Assembly (NCBI GenBank): GCA_035512595.1 | Contig: DATKDU010000213.1 | Location: 1 to 15,437, forward strand | Reading direction: 5' to 3' | DNA length: 15,437 nucleotides | DNA from: DATKDU01 sp035512595 | Lineage (GTDB): Bacteria > Planctomycetota > Planctomycetia > Pirellulales > Pirellulaceae | Shown here: piece by piece, positions 5,901 through 13,026 of the stretch | Layout of the letters: each line of letters starts with the position of its first letter | Numbering within the stretch: the stretch's first letter is position 1 | The notes under the pieces: generated by a model | Databases searched by the model: none | Seen by the model: only the letters and a program-made list of their open reading frames with translations | Told to the model about the DNA's origin: nothing | Position numbers and translations under genes: made by a program

Positions 5901-7988
5901 GTGATCCTGCTGACGCTTTCCGAGATTGTCAAACACTACGGTCCCGAGCCGGTCTTGGGCGGCGTGTCGCTGGATTTGCGGCCGGGAGAGCGAGCGTCGC
6001 TCGTCGGTCCCAACGGCGCGGGCAAGACGACGCTGCTGAGGATCGTCGCCGGCCAGCTCGATGCCGACCGCGGCACTTGCGAGCTGCACCCTTCCTGCCG
6101 GCTTGGGTATCTCGAGCAGCAGCCCGACTTTGCGGTGGGGCGCACTGTCTGGGATGAAGCCAAGTCGGCCCTCGATGAGCTTTTGGGCCTGACGCACGAG
6201 GCGGAAGAGCTGGGGCACGCGATTGCCGCCGCCAGTGATGGAGCAGATCGCAAACGGTTGGAGCATCGCTTCGAGCGGGTACAGTACCAGCTTTCCCACC
6301 ACAACGTCTACAACCTCGACTACAAGATCGAGCGGGTGCTTGGCGGCCTCGGCTTCGCCAAGAGCAGCTACCAGCAGCCGCTGGAAACGTTATCGGGCGG
6401 ACAGCAGAACCGCATTTTGCTGGCGAAATTGCTACTGGCGGAGCCGGATTTGATGCTCCTCGATGAGCCGTCGAACCACCTCGACATCGACGCTACGGAG
6501 TGGCTCGAAAAACACCTCGTCGAAACCGACCAGGCGATTCTCGTCGTCAGCCACGACCGCTACTTCCTCGACAAGGTCACCAACCGCACGCTGGAGCTGT
6601 ATCAAGGGACGATCGAGTCGTACCCCGGCAACTTCACGCAGTACAAACGGCTCAAGGCGGAGCGGCTCGAAGTGCAGCGCCGCACCTACGAAAAGCAGCA
6701 GGAAGAAATCGCCCGGATGGAGGATTTTGTCCGCAAGTACCAATTCGGCGAGCGGCATTCCCAGGCCGAAGACCGCCGCAAGAAGCTGGCGCGGATTGAG
6801 AGAGTTCTGCCGCCGCGCGAGATTGCCGCCCCGCCGATGGGCTTTCCGCCGGCCTCGCGAACCGGCGACATTGTGCTCCGCGTGACGCGGCTGGCGAAAG
6901 GGTTTCCGCAATCTGTAGTAGGCACACTCCGTGTGCCGTCCGACGGCGACGGCACAGGGAGTGTGCCGACAGAGGGAGACGGCACACGGAGTGTGCCTAC
7001 TACGTACCTGCAACTCTTCAACAACCTCTCCTTCGATGTTCTCCGCGGCGAGAAATGGGGCATCCTCGGGCCCAACGGCTGCGGCAAGACCACGCTCCTC
7101 CGCTGCCTGCTCGGCGAAATCGATGCCGACGAAGGAACGATCACGCTCGGCAGCGGCGTCAAGATCGGTTACTTCGACCAACTGCTCAGCGGCCTCGATC
7201 TGGACGCCGTTGCCATGGATGCGATCCGCCCCGGCCACAAGGAATTCGTCGATCAAGAGCGGCGCAATCTTCTGGCCCGCTTCGGAATCATCGGCGACAT
7301 GGCAACGCAAAAAGTCGGCAGCCTCTCCGGCGGCGAGCGCAACCGCGTCGCCCTGGCCCGCCTGGCCGCACTCGACGCCAACGTGCTGCTCCTCGACGAG
7401 CCGACCAATCACCTCGACCTGTGGGCCCGCGGCGCGCTCGAGCAGGCATTGAAAGATTTCGACGGCAGCGTGATCTTCGTCAGCCACGACCGCTATTTCC
7501 TCAACCAGGTCGCCACGAAGCTGCTCGTCGTCGAGCCGGGCCGTTTCCGCACAATCGACGGCAACTACGAGACCTACCTCCATTTCATCAAGCAAGGCCT
7601 CGCCGCGGATGCCCGAGCGGCAGTCGCGGCCACATCAGCGAGCGGGGGCGCCACTTCGGCGAGCGGGGGCGCCACTTCGGCGAGCGGGGGGCGTCAGCCC
7701 CCTGCTGCACGCGCTCACGGTTCGGGGTTATCAGGGGGCTCACGCACCCCGCTCGCCAACGACAAACCGCGCCGCAAGCGCAAGTATCCCTACCGCAAAC
7801 TCCCCGAGATCGAAGCGGAGATCGCCACCCGCGAACACCGCATCAGTGAGATCCACGGACTGTTTGCCGACGAATCCATCTTCCGCGACGGCCAGCGGGT
7901 GAAAGACCTCAAGAGCGAGCTGGCCGAGCACGAGGCGACACTAGCGCGGCTGTACGAACATTGGGAAGAGGCGAGCGAGTTGAACTAG
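5901..7988 (+). CDS. ABC-F family ATPase (Uup/EttA-like) with two in-frame repeat insertions
   Basis: ABC-F proteins have two ATPase domains and no membrane part; they bind the ribosomal E site and act on translation or ribosome rescue. Domain 1: Walker A GPNGAGKTT 36-44, LSGGQ 164-168, Walker B with DEPSNHLD 188-195. The charged linker (about 240-305, YEKQQEEIARMEDFVRKY) is the family's tRNA-contacting arm. Domain 2: Walker A GPNGCGKTT 390-398, LSGGE 475-479, DEPTNHLD 499-506. A C-terminal coiled coil (about 625-695) as in Uup and YdiF follows. Start is GTG at 5901, giving ILLTLSEIVKHYGP; no ribosome site is visible and the repeat array ends 12 bp upstream. Odd features: residues 339-367 and 577-619 are encoded by palindromic repeat DNA and are not part of the fold. 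The subfamily cannot be fixed by eye. Confidence 0.93.
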   Translation: MILLTLSEIVKHYGPEPVLGGVSLDLRPGERASLVGPNGAGKTTLLRIVAGQLDADRGTCELHPSCRLGYLEQQPDFAVGRTVWDEAKSALDELLGLTHEAEELGHAIAAASDGADRKRLEHRFERVQYQLSHHNVYNLDYKIERVLGGLGFAKSSYQQPLETLSGGQQNRILLAKLLLAEPDLMLLDEPSNHLDIDATEWLEKHLVETDQAILVVSHDRYFLDKVTNRTLELYQGTIESYPGNFTQYKRLKAERLEVQRRTYEKQQEEIARMEDFVRKYQFGERHSQAEDRRKKLARIERVLPPREIAAPPMGFPPASRTGDIVLRVTRLAKGFPQSVVGTLRVPSDGDGTGSVPTEGDGTRSVPTTYLQLFNNLSFDVLRGEKWGILGPNGCGKTTLLRCLLGEIDADEGTITLGSGVKIGYFDQLLSGLDLDAVAMDAIRPGHKEFVDQERRNLLARFGIIGDMATQKVGSLSGGERNRVALARLAALDANVLLLDEPTNHLDLWARGALEQALKDFDGSVIFVSHDRYFLNQVATKLLVVEPGRFRTIDGNYETYLHFIKQGLAADARAAVAATSASGGATSASGGATSASGGRQPPAARAHGSGLSGGSRTPLANDKPRRKRKYPYRKLPEIEAEIATREHRISEIHGLFADESIFRDGQRVKDLKSELAEHEATLARLYEHWEEASELN
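6915..7003. repeat. Palindromic element inserted in frame in the ABC-F gene
   Basis: An 89-bp block whose first 26 bp (6915-6940, beginning GTAGTAGGCACACTCC) are the exact reverse complement of the last 26 bp (6978-7003, ending GGAGTGTGCCTACTAC). Three related hairpin units sit 30 bp apart at 6921-6937, 6951-6967 and 6981-6997; each has GGCACA/TGTGCC arms. It encodes a low-complexity Gly/Val/Pro/Thr peptide (VVGTLRVPSDGDGTG...) placed just before the second ATPase domain, where relatives have only a short connection. Confidence 0.9.
7629..7757. repeat. Tandem 21-bp repeat joined to an inverted repeat, in frame in the ABC-F gene
   Basis: Three tandem 21-bp copies at 7629-7649, 7650-7670 and 7671-7691 encode ATSASGG three times. 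The third copy forms part of the left arm of an inverted repeat: 7679-7704 (GGCGAGCGGGGGGCGTCAGC...) is complementary to 7732-7757 at 24 of 26 positions. The whole block encodes a Gly/Ser/Ala/Pro-rich linker between the second ATPase domain and the C-terminal coiled coil. Confidence 0.85.
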
Positions 7989-8046
7989 CGTCTGCTGCCA
8001 ATCGTGAATGACAAACAAAACGGATGGATTGCCGCCGCGGCGGCGG

Positions 8047-8052
8047 TACAAT
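8047..8052 (+). promoter_or_regulatory. Possible -10 box (TACAAT) of the isochorismatase-ThuA gene
   Basis: TACAAT in the context GCGGTACAATGG lies 46 nt before the ATG at 8099. Just upstream is a perfect 12-bp palindrome, CCGCCGCGGCGG at 8032-8043, which could be an operator or simply GC-rich chance. TTGCCG at 8029-8034 is too close to be a normal -35 box. Confidence 0.4.
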
Positions 8053-8098
8053 GGCAGCTCAACCCCTTCGTCCCGCCTCAAGTCATGGAGCGTACGCC

Positions 8099-9727
8099 AT
8101 GCGCTGGTCGCTACTTTGCCTCTGCGTCCCCTTTCTTTGCCTGGAGTCCGGCCAGTCCGCTGCCGCCGATCCGATCACCGTCCACAAGCGGGTCCGCGTT
8201 GAGCATCCGACCGGTCTGTACCAGGTTAAAGAGACCGAGGAATCGTGGAATCCCAAGGAGACGGCGATCATTGTCTGCGACGTGTGGGATTCGCACCACT
8301 GCCTCAATGCCGTGCGGCGGGTGATGGAGATGGCCCCGCGGATGAACCAGGTGCTGGAGAAAGCCCGCGGCCAGGGGGTGCTGATCATCCACGCCCCCAG
8401 CGGCTGCATGGAGACGTACGAAAACGAGCCGGGGCGGAAGATCGCCCAGTCCGCGCCGAAGGCGAATAACTTGCCGGCGGATATCCACGAATGGTGCCGG
8501 CACATCCCCGCTGAGGACAAGGGCCAATACCCGATCGACCAGACCGATGGCGGCGAGGACGACGACCTGGCCGAGCACGCGAAGTGGCATGAGTACCTCG
8601 CGTCGATCGGCCGCAATCCCAAAGCGCCGTGGAAAGCCCAGATCGACACGCTGAAGATTCATGGCGGCGATGCGATCAGCGACAGCGGCATCGAGATCTG
8701 GAACCTGCTCGAAGATCGCAAGATCAAGAACGTCGTCCTGCTCGGCGTCCATACGAACATGTGCGTCCTCGGCCGCCCCTTTGGCCTAAGGCAAATGGCC
8801 AAGAACGGCAAGAACGTCGTCCTCATGCGGGACATGACCGACACGATGTACAACCCGGCCAAGGCGCCGTTCGTCAACCACTTCACCGGCACCGAGCTGA
8901 TCGTCCAGCACATCGAAAAGTACGTCTGCCCGACGATCACCAGCGTGGACATCCTCGGCGGCCAGCCCTTCCGCTTCCAGCACGACCGCCGCAACATCGT
9001 CATGATCATCGGCGACGACGAGTACAAGACCGAAGTGACGCTGCCGCAGTTTGCCAAGAATGACCTGGAGCCGCTTGGTTTTAGCGTCAAGATCATTCAC
9101 TCGGATGAGAAGGACAAGAACAACTTTCCCGGTCTCATCGAAGCCGTGAAAAATGCCGACCTCGTCTTCGTCAGCGTCCGCCGCCGCATGCCGCCCAAGG
9201 AGCAGCTCGATGCGATTCGGGACCACGTCGCCGCCGGCAAGCCGCTCGTCGGCATTCGCACCGCCTGCCACGCCTGGAGCCTGCGCAACGACGAGCAAAC
9301 AAAGAAGCTGCTCGCGGCGGGACACGCTGAGTGGCCCGAGTTCGATGCCGAAGTGATCGGCGGCAATTACACGGGGCATCACGGCAACGGACCGAAGACG
9401 ACGATCGCCCTGGCGGACGGCGCGAAGGACCATCCGATCCTCCGCGGCATCGAGGTTTCAGAGCTTGTCGGCAACGGCTCGCTGTACCGCGTGCAGCCGC
9501 TGAAGGGGACGACGACGCCCCTCTTGATCGGCGCGATTCCCAACCAGGAGCCGGAGCCGGTCGCCTGGACCAATCTTTCCGGCCCGACGAAAACCCGCGT
9601 CTTCAACACCTCTCTCGGTCACCCCGAAGACTTCGCCAACCCGCATTTCCGCAAGCTGCTGACCGGCGGCATCTTCTGGTCGCTCGAGCCGCAATACGCG
9701 GGCTCGCCGCCGCTGGCGAAAAGGTAG
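8099..9727 (+). CDS. Exported fusion of an isochorismatase-like hydrolase and a ThuA-like domain
   Basis: A 542-residue two-domain protein. The start at 8099 gives a signal peptide (MRWSLLCLCVPFLCLESGQS, cut near AAA) with GGAG 8 nt upstream; the frame is open to 8024. Residues about 30-285 form a cysteine-hydrolase (isochorismatase superfamily) domain: IIVCDVWD contains the expected Asp (D61) and GVHTNMCV the nucleophile C222, followed by GRPFGLRQM and RDMTDTMYNP. The catalytic lysine of the usual Asp-Lys-Cys triad is not certain by eye. Residues about 299-530 form a ThuA-like, class I amidotransferase-like domain (NIVMIIGDDEYK, GIRTACHAW), a family linked to sugar metabolism. The substrate is unknown; hydrolysis of an amide or related bond in the periplasm, with the ThuA part binding carbohydrate, is an inference. 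Confidence 0.88.
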   Translation: MRWSLLCLCVPFLCLESGQSAAADPITVHKRVRVEHPTGLYQVKETEESWNPKETAIIVCDVWDSHHCLNAVRRVMEMAPRMNQVLEKARGQGVLIIHAPSGCMETYENEPGRKIAQSAPKANNLPADIHEWCRHIPAEDKGQYPIDQTDGGEDDDLAEHAKWHEYLASIGRNPKAPWKAQIDTLKIHGGDAISDSGIEIWNLLEDRKIKNVVLLGVHTNMCVLGRPFGLRQMAKNGKNVVLMRDMTDTMYNPAKAPFVNHFTGTELIVQHIEKYVCPTITSVDILGGQPFRFQHDRRNIVMIIGDDEYKTEVTLPQFAKNDLEPLGFSVKIIHSDEKDKNNFPGLIEAVKNADLVFVSVRRRMPPKEQLDAIRDHVAAGKPLVGIRTACHAWSLRNDEQTKKLLAAGHAEWPEFDAEVIGGNYTGHHGNGPKTTIALADGAKDHPILRGIEVSELVGNGSLYRVQPLKGTTTPLLIGAIPNQEPEPVAWTNLSGPTKTRVFNTSLGHPEDFANPHFRKLLTGGIFWSLEPQYAGSPPLAKR

Positions 9728-9774
9728 GGCGGGTCCTGGAGGATGATGTGAATGCTCTCGGCTTTGAGGCGGCG

Positions 9775-9796
9775 TCCCGGCATCTGTCGCCGGGGA
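9775..9796 (+). terminator. Possible terminator hairpin after the isochorismatase-ThuA gene
   Basis: CCCGGC at 9776-9781 and GCCGGG at 9789-9794 form a GC-rich stem with a 7-nt loop, about 50 bp after the stop codon. No T tract follows. Confidence 0.35.
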
Positions 9797-9841
9797 TGAC
9801 GGACTTTCACAGGCTGCAACTCCCGCGCGCGAGGTCCGCCA

Positions 9842-10159
9842 GTGACCATGAAGCACAGTCTACGAAATTTGATGATCGTGTCGGCGGGATTGGGCCTTTT
9901 TCTTTTGGCCGCCTGGGGTGCGTTCCGCATTTTTCGAGAACAGGGCGAGTCAATTCGAGATGCCTACTGTCTCGAATGGGCCTCAGAAATGGTCGTTCGT
10001 TTTATGGACGAAACCGGAAAATATCCGAAGGACTGGAGCGACCTGCGTCATGTGCTCAAGTCCAAGTTGTCGTCAGTTCAACAACTTATGGCTCAAGTAG
10101 GCCACTCGTTTCTTCTGCGCAGTGAGAAATGCGGGCTAGCTGTGCTCCCTCTTGGTTGA
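9842..10159 (+). CDS. Small membrane-anchored protein of unknown function, C-terminus doubtful
   Basis: A 105-residue product. GTG at 9842 has GAGG seven nt upstream; the ATG at 9848 is the alternative but its ribosome site would be 13 nt away. One transmembrane segment (LMIVSAGLGLFLLAAWGAF, about 10-28) is followed by a soluble part with DAYCLEWASEMVVRFMDE and TGKYPKDWSDLRHV. That pattern (a helix, then a Lys/Pro-rich turn with W and DLR) resembles a group of short planctomycete hypothetical proteins that go on for several dozen more residues. Here the part after about residue 72 (SKLSSVQQLMAQVGHSF onwards) is not like them and the frame ends soon, so the gene may be truncated or frameshifted. 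I found no single shift that restores an obvious tail. Confidence 0.5.
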   Translation: MTMKHSLRNLMIVSAGLGLFLLAAWGAFRIFREQGESIRDAYCLEWASEMVVRFMDETGKYPKDWSDLRHVLKSKLSSVQQLMAQVGHSFLLRSEKCGLAVLPLG

Positions 10160-10211
10160 CCCCATTGACTGGCATTCCATCGACAAATCGGCGATACTTG
10201 ATGGTTGGGTG

Positions 10212-10233
10212 AGCCTTTCCTTCCCGGAAGGCT
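10212..10233. terminator. Hairpin between the small membrane protein and the DUF1549 gene
   Basis: AGCCTT at 10212-10217 pairs with AAGGCT at 10228-10233; CCTTCC and GGAAGG inside give an alternative helix. It could end transcription of the small gene or lie in the leader of the large one; there is no T tract. Confidence 0.3.
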
Positions 10234-10296
10234 GGCCACGGATGCCGCTCGCCTCCCGCCTAGTGGATTTTCCCGCCTAACTGGAGACCCCGCCCC

Positions 10297-12756
10297 ATGA
10301 GGCTCCCTCTCTGCGCCGCGGCATTGGCCGCGCTCACCTTTGTCTGCCAGCATCAGGCGGCGGCCCAAGAGCCGCTGGTCGTCGTGCCGGGCGAAGTCAA
10401 GCTGGAAGGGAATTTTGCGCGGGCGCAGTTAGTAGTAGGCCGGGCTTCCAGCCCGTCTCAAGCGAAAACGGGAGAGGTTGGAAACCTGTCCTACGTGTCG
10501 AGCGACCCGACCATCGTGAGCGTCAACGAGCGGGGCCTGATGCTCGCCGTGAAGGACGGCCAGGCAAAAATAACGGTCGCCGCCGCCGGAATGACCAAGG
10601 ACGTCCCCGTGACGGTCAGCGGCGTCGTGGAGAATCCGGTGATCCAGTTCAGCGAGCACATCGCGCCGATCTTGACGAAAGCCGGCTGCGCGATGGCGGC
10701 CTGCCACGCGGCGCAGCACGGCAAGGGGGGCTTCAAGCTGTCGGTGTTTGCCTCGGAACCGGCTAGCGACCAGAAGGCGATGGTCCGCGACTCGCTCCAG
10801 CGGCGGATCGACTTCGTCCAGCCGGAGAATAGTTTAATCCTGCTCAAGCCGACGATGGGAATGGCGCACGGCGGCGGCCGGCGGATCGCGAAGGACTCGG
10901 TGGAGTACCAAACGCTGCTGGCGTGGATTCGCGGCGGAGCTCCCGCGCCGAAGGATACCGATCCGATCGTCACGAAGCTGCACGTCTTCCCCAAGGAGCG
11001 CGTCGGACAAATCGGCATGACGCAGCAACTGCGCGTCGAGGCCGAATACGAGGGTGGCAAGCGCCGCGACGTGACGCCGCTGGCCCGCTTCGACTCGATG
11101 GACGACGGCGTGCTGAGCGTTACCAGCAGTGGGCTGCTGACCACCGTCGGCAAAGGGCAGGCCGCCGTCATGGTCCGCTACGAAGGGCAGGCCGACATCT
11201 CGCTCGTCGTCGTGCCGTTCGCTGACAAGGTCGATCTCGCCGGCTGGCAGAACTACAACTTCATCGACGAGCTGGCCGCAGCCAAGTTTCGCGAGCTGGG
11301 AATAGAGCCGTCGCCGCTGGCTGATGACGCGACGTTCATCCGCCGCGCGTTTTTGGACGCCATCGGCACGCTCCCCACGCCGGAGGAGACGACCGCATTC
11401 CTGGAGTCAACCGATCCCGCCAAGCGGGCGAAACTGATCGACCGGCTCCTCGGCCTGACCGGCGACCCGGCGCAGGACATCTATAACGAGTGGTATGCGG
11501 CCAACTGGTCGCTCAAGTGGTCGGATTTGCTGCGCAACTCCAGCCGGGAGCTTGGCGACCAGGGGATGTGGGCCCTGCACAACTGGATCAAGGATTCGTT
11601 CCGGGCCAATCGGCCGATGGACCAGTTCGTCCGCGAGCTGATCACCGCCAAGGGCTCGATCTACACGAGCGGCCCGGCCAATTTCTACCGCGTTAACGCC
11701 AACCCGCCGGAGATCACCGAGGCCGTCTCGCAGACGCTCCTCGGCATTCGCATGGAATGCGCCAAGTGCCATCACCATCCTTTCGAAAAGTACAGCCAGG
11801 ACGACTACTACAGCCTGGCGGCATTCTTCGCCCGCGTGGGGAACAAGAACAGCCAGGAGTTCGGCCTGTTTGGCCGCGAGCAGGTCGTCATGGTCCGCGA
11901 CAGCGGCGAGGTCTCGCATCCCCGCACTGGCAAGCGGATGGAACCCAAGCCGCTGGAAGGCGAGCCGCTCAACCATGAGCTTGACCGGCGAATTCCGCTG
12001 GCGGCGTGGATGACGGCGCCCGACAACCCGTTTTTCGCCCGGAACATCGTCAACCGCTACGTCGGTTATCTCCTCGGCCGCGGCCTGGTGGAGCCAATTG
12101 ACGACCTGCGGTCCACGAATCCGCCGACGAACCCGGCGCTGATGGACGCTTTGGTCAAACACTTCGTGGACAGCAAGTTCGACGTTAAGCAGCTCATGCG
12201 GCTGATCATGAACAGCCGCCTCTATCAGCTCGATTCGCAGCCGACGGCGGCCAACGCTCTCGACGGCAAGTTCTACAGCCATTACTACGTGAAGCGGCTG
12301 AAGGCCGAGCCGCTGCTCGACGCCATCGACCGCGTGACCGGCACGCAGACCAAGTACAAGAGCCTGCCGCTGGGGACGCGGGCGATCGAGCTGCCCGATG
12401 CGGAGTATCCCGACTACTTCCTGAACACGTTCGCCAAGCCGCGGCGAGCCAGCGTCTGCGAGTGCGAGCGCTCGCCGGATGAGAACCTGTCGCAGGCGCT
12501 GCACACGCTCAACGGCGACATCCTGGCCGGGAAGATTGCCGACGCCAATGGCACCGTGGCGAAGCTGATCAAGGAAGGGAAGTCGCACGAGGAGGTCGTG
12601 CGGCACTTGTACCTGCTCACCCTCTGCCGCCCGCCGAGCGACGCGGAGCTGGCCGAGAGCGTGGTCTTTCTGGACGAAAGCCCGAGTGCCGCGGAGTGTT
12701 ATCAGGATCTGCTGTGGGCGCTGGTGAACAGCAAGCAGTTTTTGTTTGTCAGGTAG
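10297..12756 (+). CDS. DUF1549/DUF1553 (PSCyt2/PSD1) protein with Big_2-like domains
   Basis: An 819-residue exported protein of a family expanded in planctomycetes; its biochemical role is not established, though links to surface polysaccharide breakdown are often proposed. Order: signal peptide (about 1-23, MRLPLCAAALAALTFVCQHQ); a Big_2-like domain (about 28-109) containing an inserted repeat at 47-66; a cytochrome-like segment with C131-x4-C136-H137; a second Big_2-like segment (about 225-307); DUF1549 (about 320-515), including a CXXCH at C488-C491-H492 followed by HHPFEKY; and DUF1553 (about 565-815, IPLAAWMTAPDNPFFARNIV). The CXXCH-type motifs suggest heme or metal binding, but none has been shown here. 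GGAG lies 10 nt before the ATG. The usual partner gene of such proteins (DUF1501) is not next to it in this window; a toxin-antitoxin pair follows. Confidence 0.95.
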   Translation: MRLPLCAAALAALTFVCQHQAAAQEPLVVVPGEVKLEGNFARAQLVVGRASSPSQAKTGEVGNLSYVSSDPTIVSVNERGLMLAVKDGQAKITVAAAGMTKDVPVTVSGVVENPVIQFSEHIAPILTKAGCAMAACHAAQHGKGGFKLSVFASEPASDQKAMVRDSLQRRIDFVQPENSLILLKPTMGMAHGGGRRIAKDSVEYQTLLAWIRGGAPAPKDTDPIVTKLHVFPKERVGQIGMTQQLRVEAEYEGGKRRDVTPLARFDSMDDGVLSVTSSGLLTTVGKGQAAVMVRYEGQADISLVVVPFADKVDLAGWQNYNFIDELAAAKFRELGIEPSPLADDATFIRRAFLDAIGTLPTPEETTAFLESTDPAKRAKLIDRLLGLTGDPAQDIYNEWYAANWSLKWSDLLRNSSRELGDQGMWALHNWIKDSFRANRPMDQFVRELITAKGSIYTSGPANFYRVNANPPEITEAVSQTLLGIRMECAKCHHHPFEKYSQDDYYSLAAFFARVGNKNSQEFGLFGREQVVMVRDSGEVSHPRTGKRMEPKPLEGEPLNHELDRRIPLAAWMTAPDNPFFARNIVNRYVGYLLGRGLVEPIDDLRSTNPPTNPALMDALVKHFVDSKFDVKQLMRLIMNSRLYQLDSQPTAANALDGKFYSHYYVKRLKAEPLLDAIDRVTGTQTKYKSLPLGTRAIELPDAEYPDYFLNTFAKPRRASVCECERSPDENLSQALHTLNGDILAGKIADANGTVAKLIKEGKSHEEVVRHLYLLTLCRPPSDAELAESVVFLDESPSAAECYQDLLWALVNSKQFLFVR
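10435..10494. repeat. GTAGG...CCTAC palindromic element inserted in frame in the DUF1549 gene
   Basis: A 60-bp block beginning GTAGGCCGGGCTTCCAGCCC and ending GGTTGGAAACCTGTCCTAC. The two ends are imperfect reverse complements (GTAGG/CCTAC and TTCCA/TGGAA match, with about 15 of the outer 21 positions pairing). It is exactly 20 codons long and replaces or extends a loop of the first Big_2-like domain, encoding VGRASSPSQAKTGEVGNLSY. Confidence 0.75.
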
Positions 12757-12759
12757 AAT
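12754..12759 (+). promoter_or_regulatory. Possible -10 box (TAGAAT) of the toxin-antitoxin pair
   Basis: TAGAAT in the context CAGGTAGAATGG lies 42 nt before the antitoxin ATG. Its first three bases are also the stop codon of the DUF1549/DUF1553 gene, so the pair could be transcribed both from here and by read-through. Confidence 0.4.
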
Positions 12760-12801
12760 GGGGCGAATAAGTCGTCCACAATCTCAGGTCAAGGGGAAAC
12801 C

Positions 12802-13026
12802 ATGACAACCTCGATATCCGCCATTTTTGACCACGGCGTCTTTCGGCCTGAAGCGCCCGTCGAATTGCCCGAGGGAACGCGCGTGACGCTGACGATCGAC
12901 GTTGCAAGCGAAGAGCGGCGCAAGCGGCAAGAAGCGGTTGAAGAATTGCTGCGCGTCAGCGCCGAGATTGGGTTTGACTCCGGTGGCCAGCGACTGACGC
13001 GGGACGAGTTGCATGAACGCCGTTGA
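12802..13026 (+). CDS. AF2212-like (DUF104) antitoxin
   Basis: A 74-residue protein beginning MTTSISAIFDHGVFRPEAPV, with the AF2212/DUF104 pattern of a short beta-rich head (AIFDHGVFRP, LPEGTRVTLTID) and a charged helical tail (SEERRKRQEAVEELL). Such antitoxins bind and silence a PIN-domain RNase encoded next to them and usually repress their own promoter. AAGGGG lies 5 nt before the ATG. Its last 14 bases overlap the start of the toxin gene, a typical coupled arrangement. Confidence 0.85.
   Translation: MTTSISAIFDHGVFRPEAPVELPEGTRVTLTIDVASEERRKRQEAVEELLRVSAEIGFDSGGQRLTRDELHERR

Noticed and set aside
6915..7003. CRISPR-like spacing of three hairpin repeats at 30-bp period
   Set aside because: The first unit is inverted relative to the third, spacers are 13 bp and similar to each other, and the block is translated in frame in an ABC-F gene; no cas genes are present.
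6432..7595. Open frame of 387 codons on the minus strand opposite the ABC-F gene
   Set aside because: No recognisable domain and it covers both ATPase domains of a certain gene; a shadow frame.
9331..10125. Open plus-strand frame overlapping the end of the ThuA domain and the small membrane protein
   Set aside because: Its first 400 bases are an out-of-frame reading of the ThuA domain and the composition is Arg-rich; no motif.
11407..12606. Open frame of 399 codons on the minus strand opposite the DUF1549 gene
   Set aside because: Shadow of a clearly coding plus-strand frame; Arg/Leu/Val-rich without motifs.
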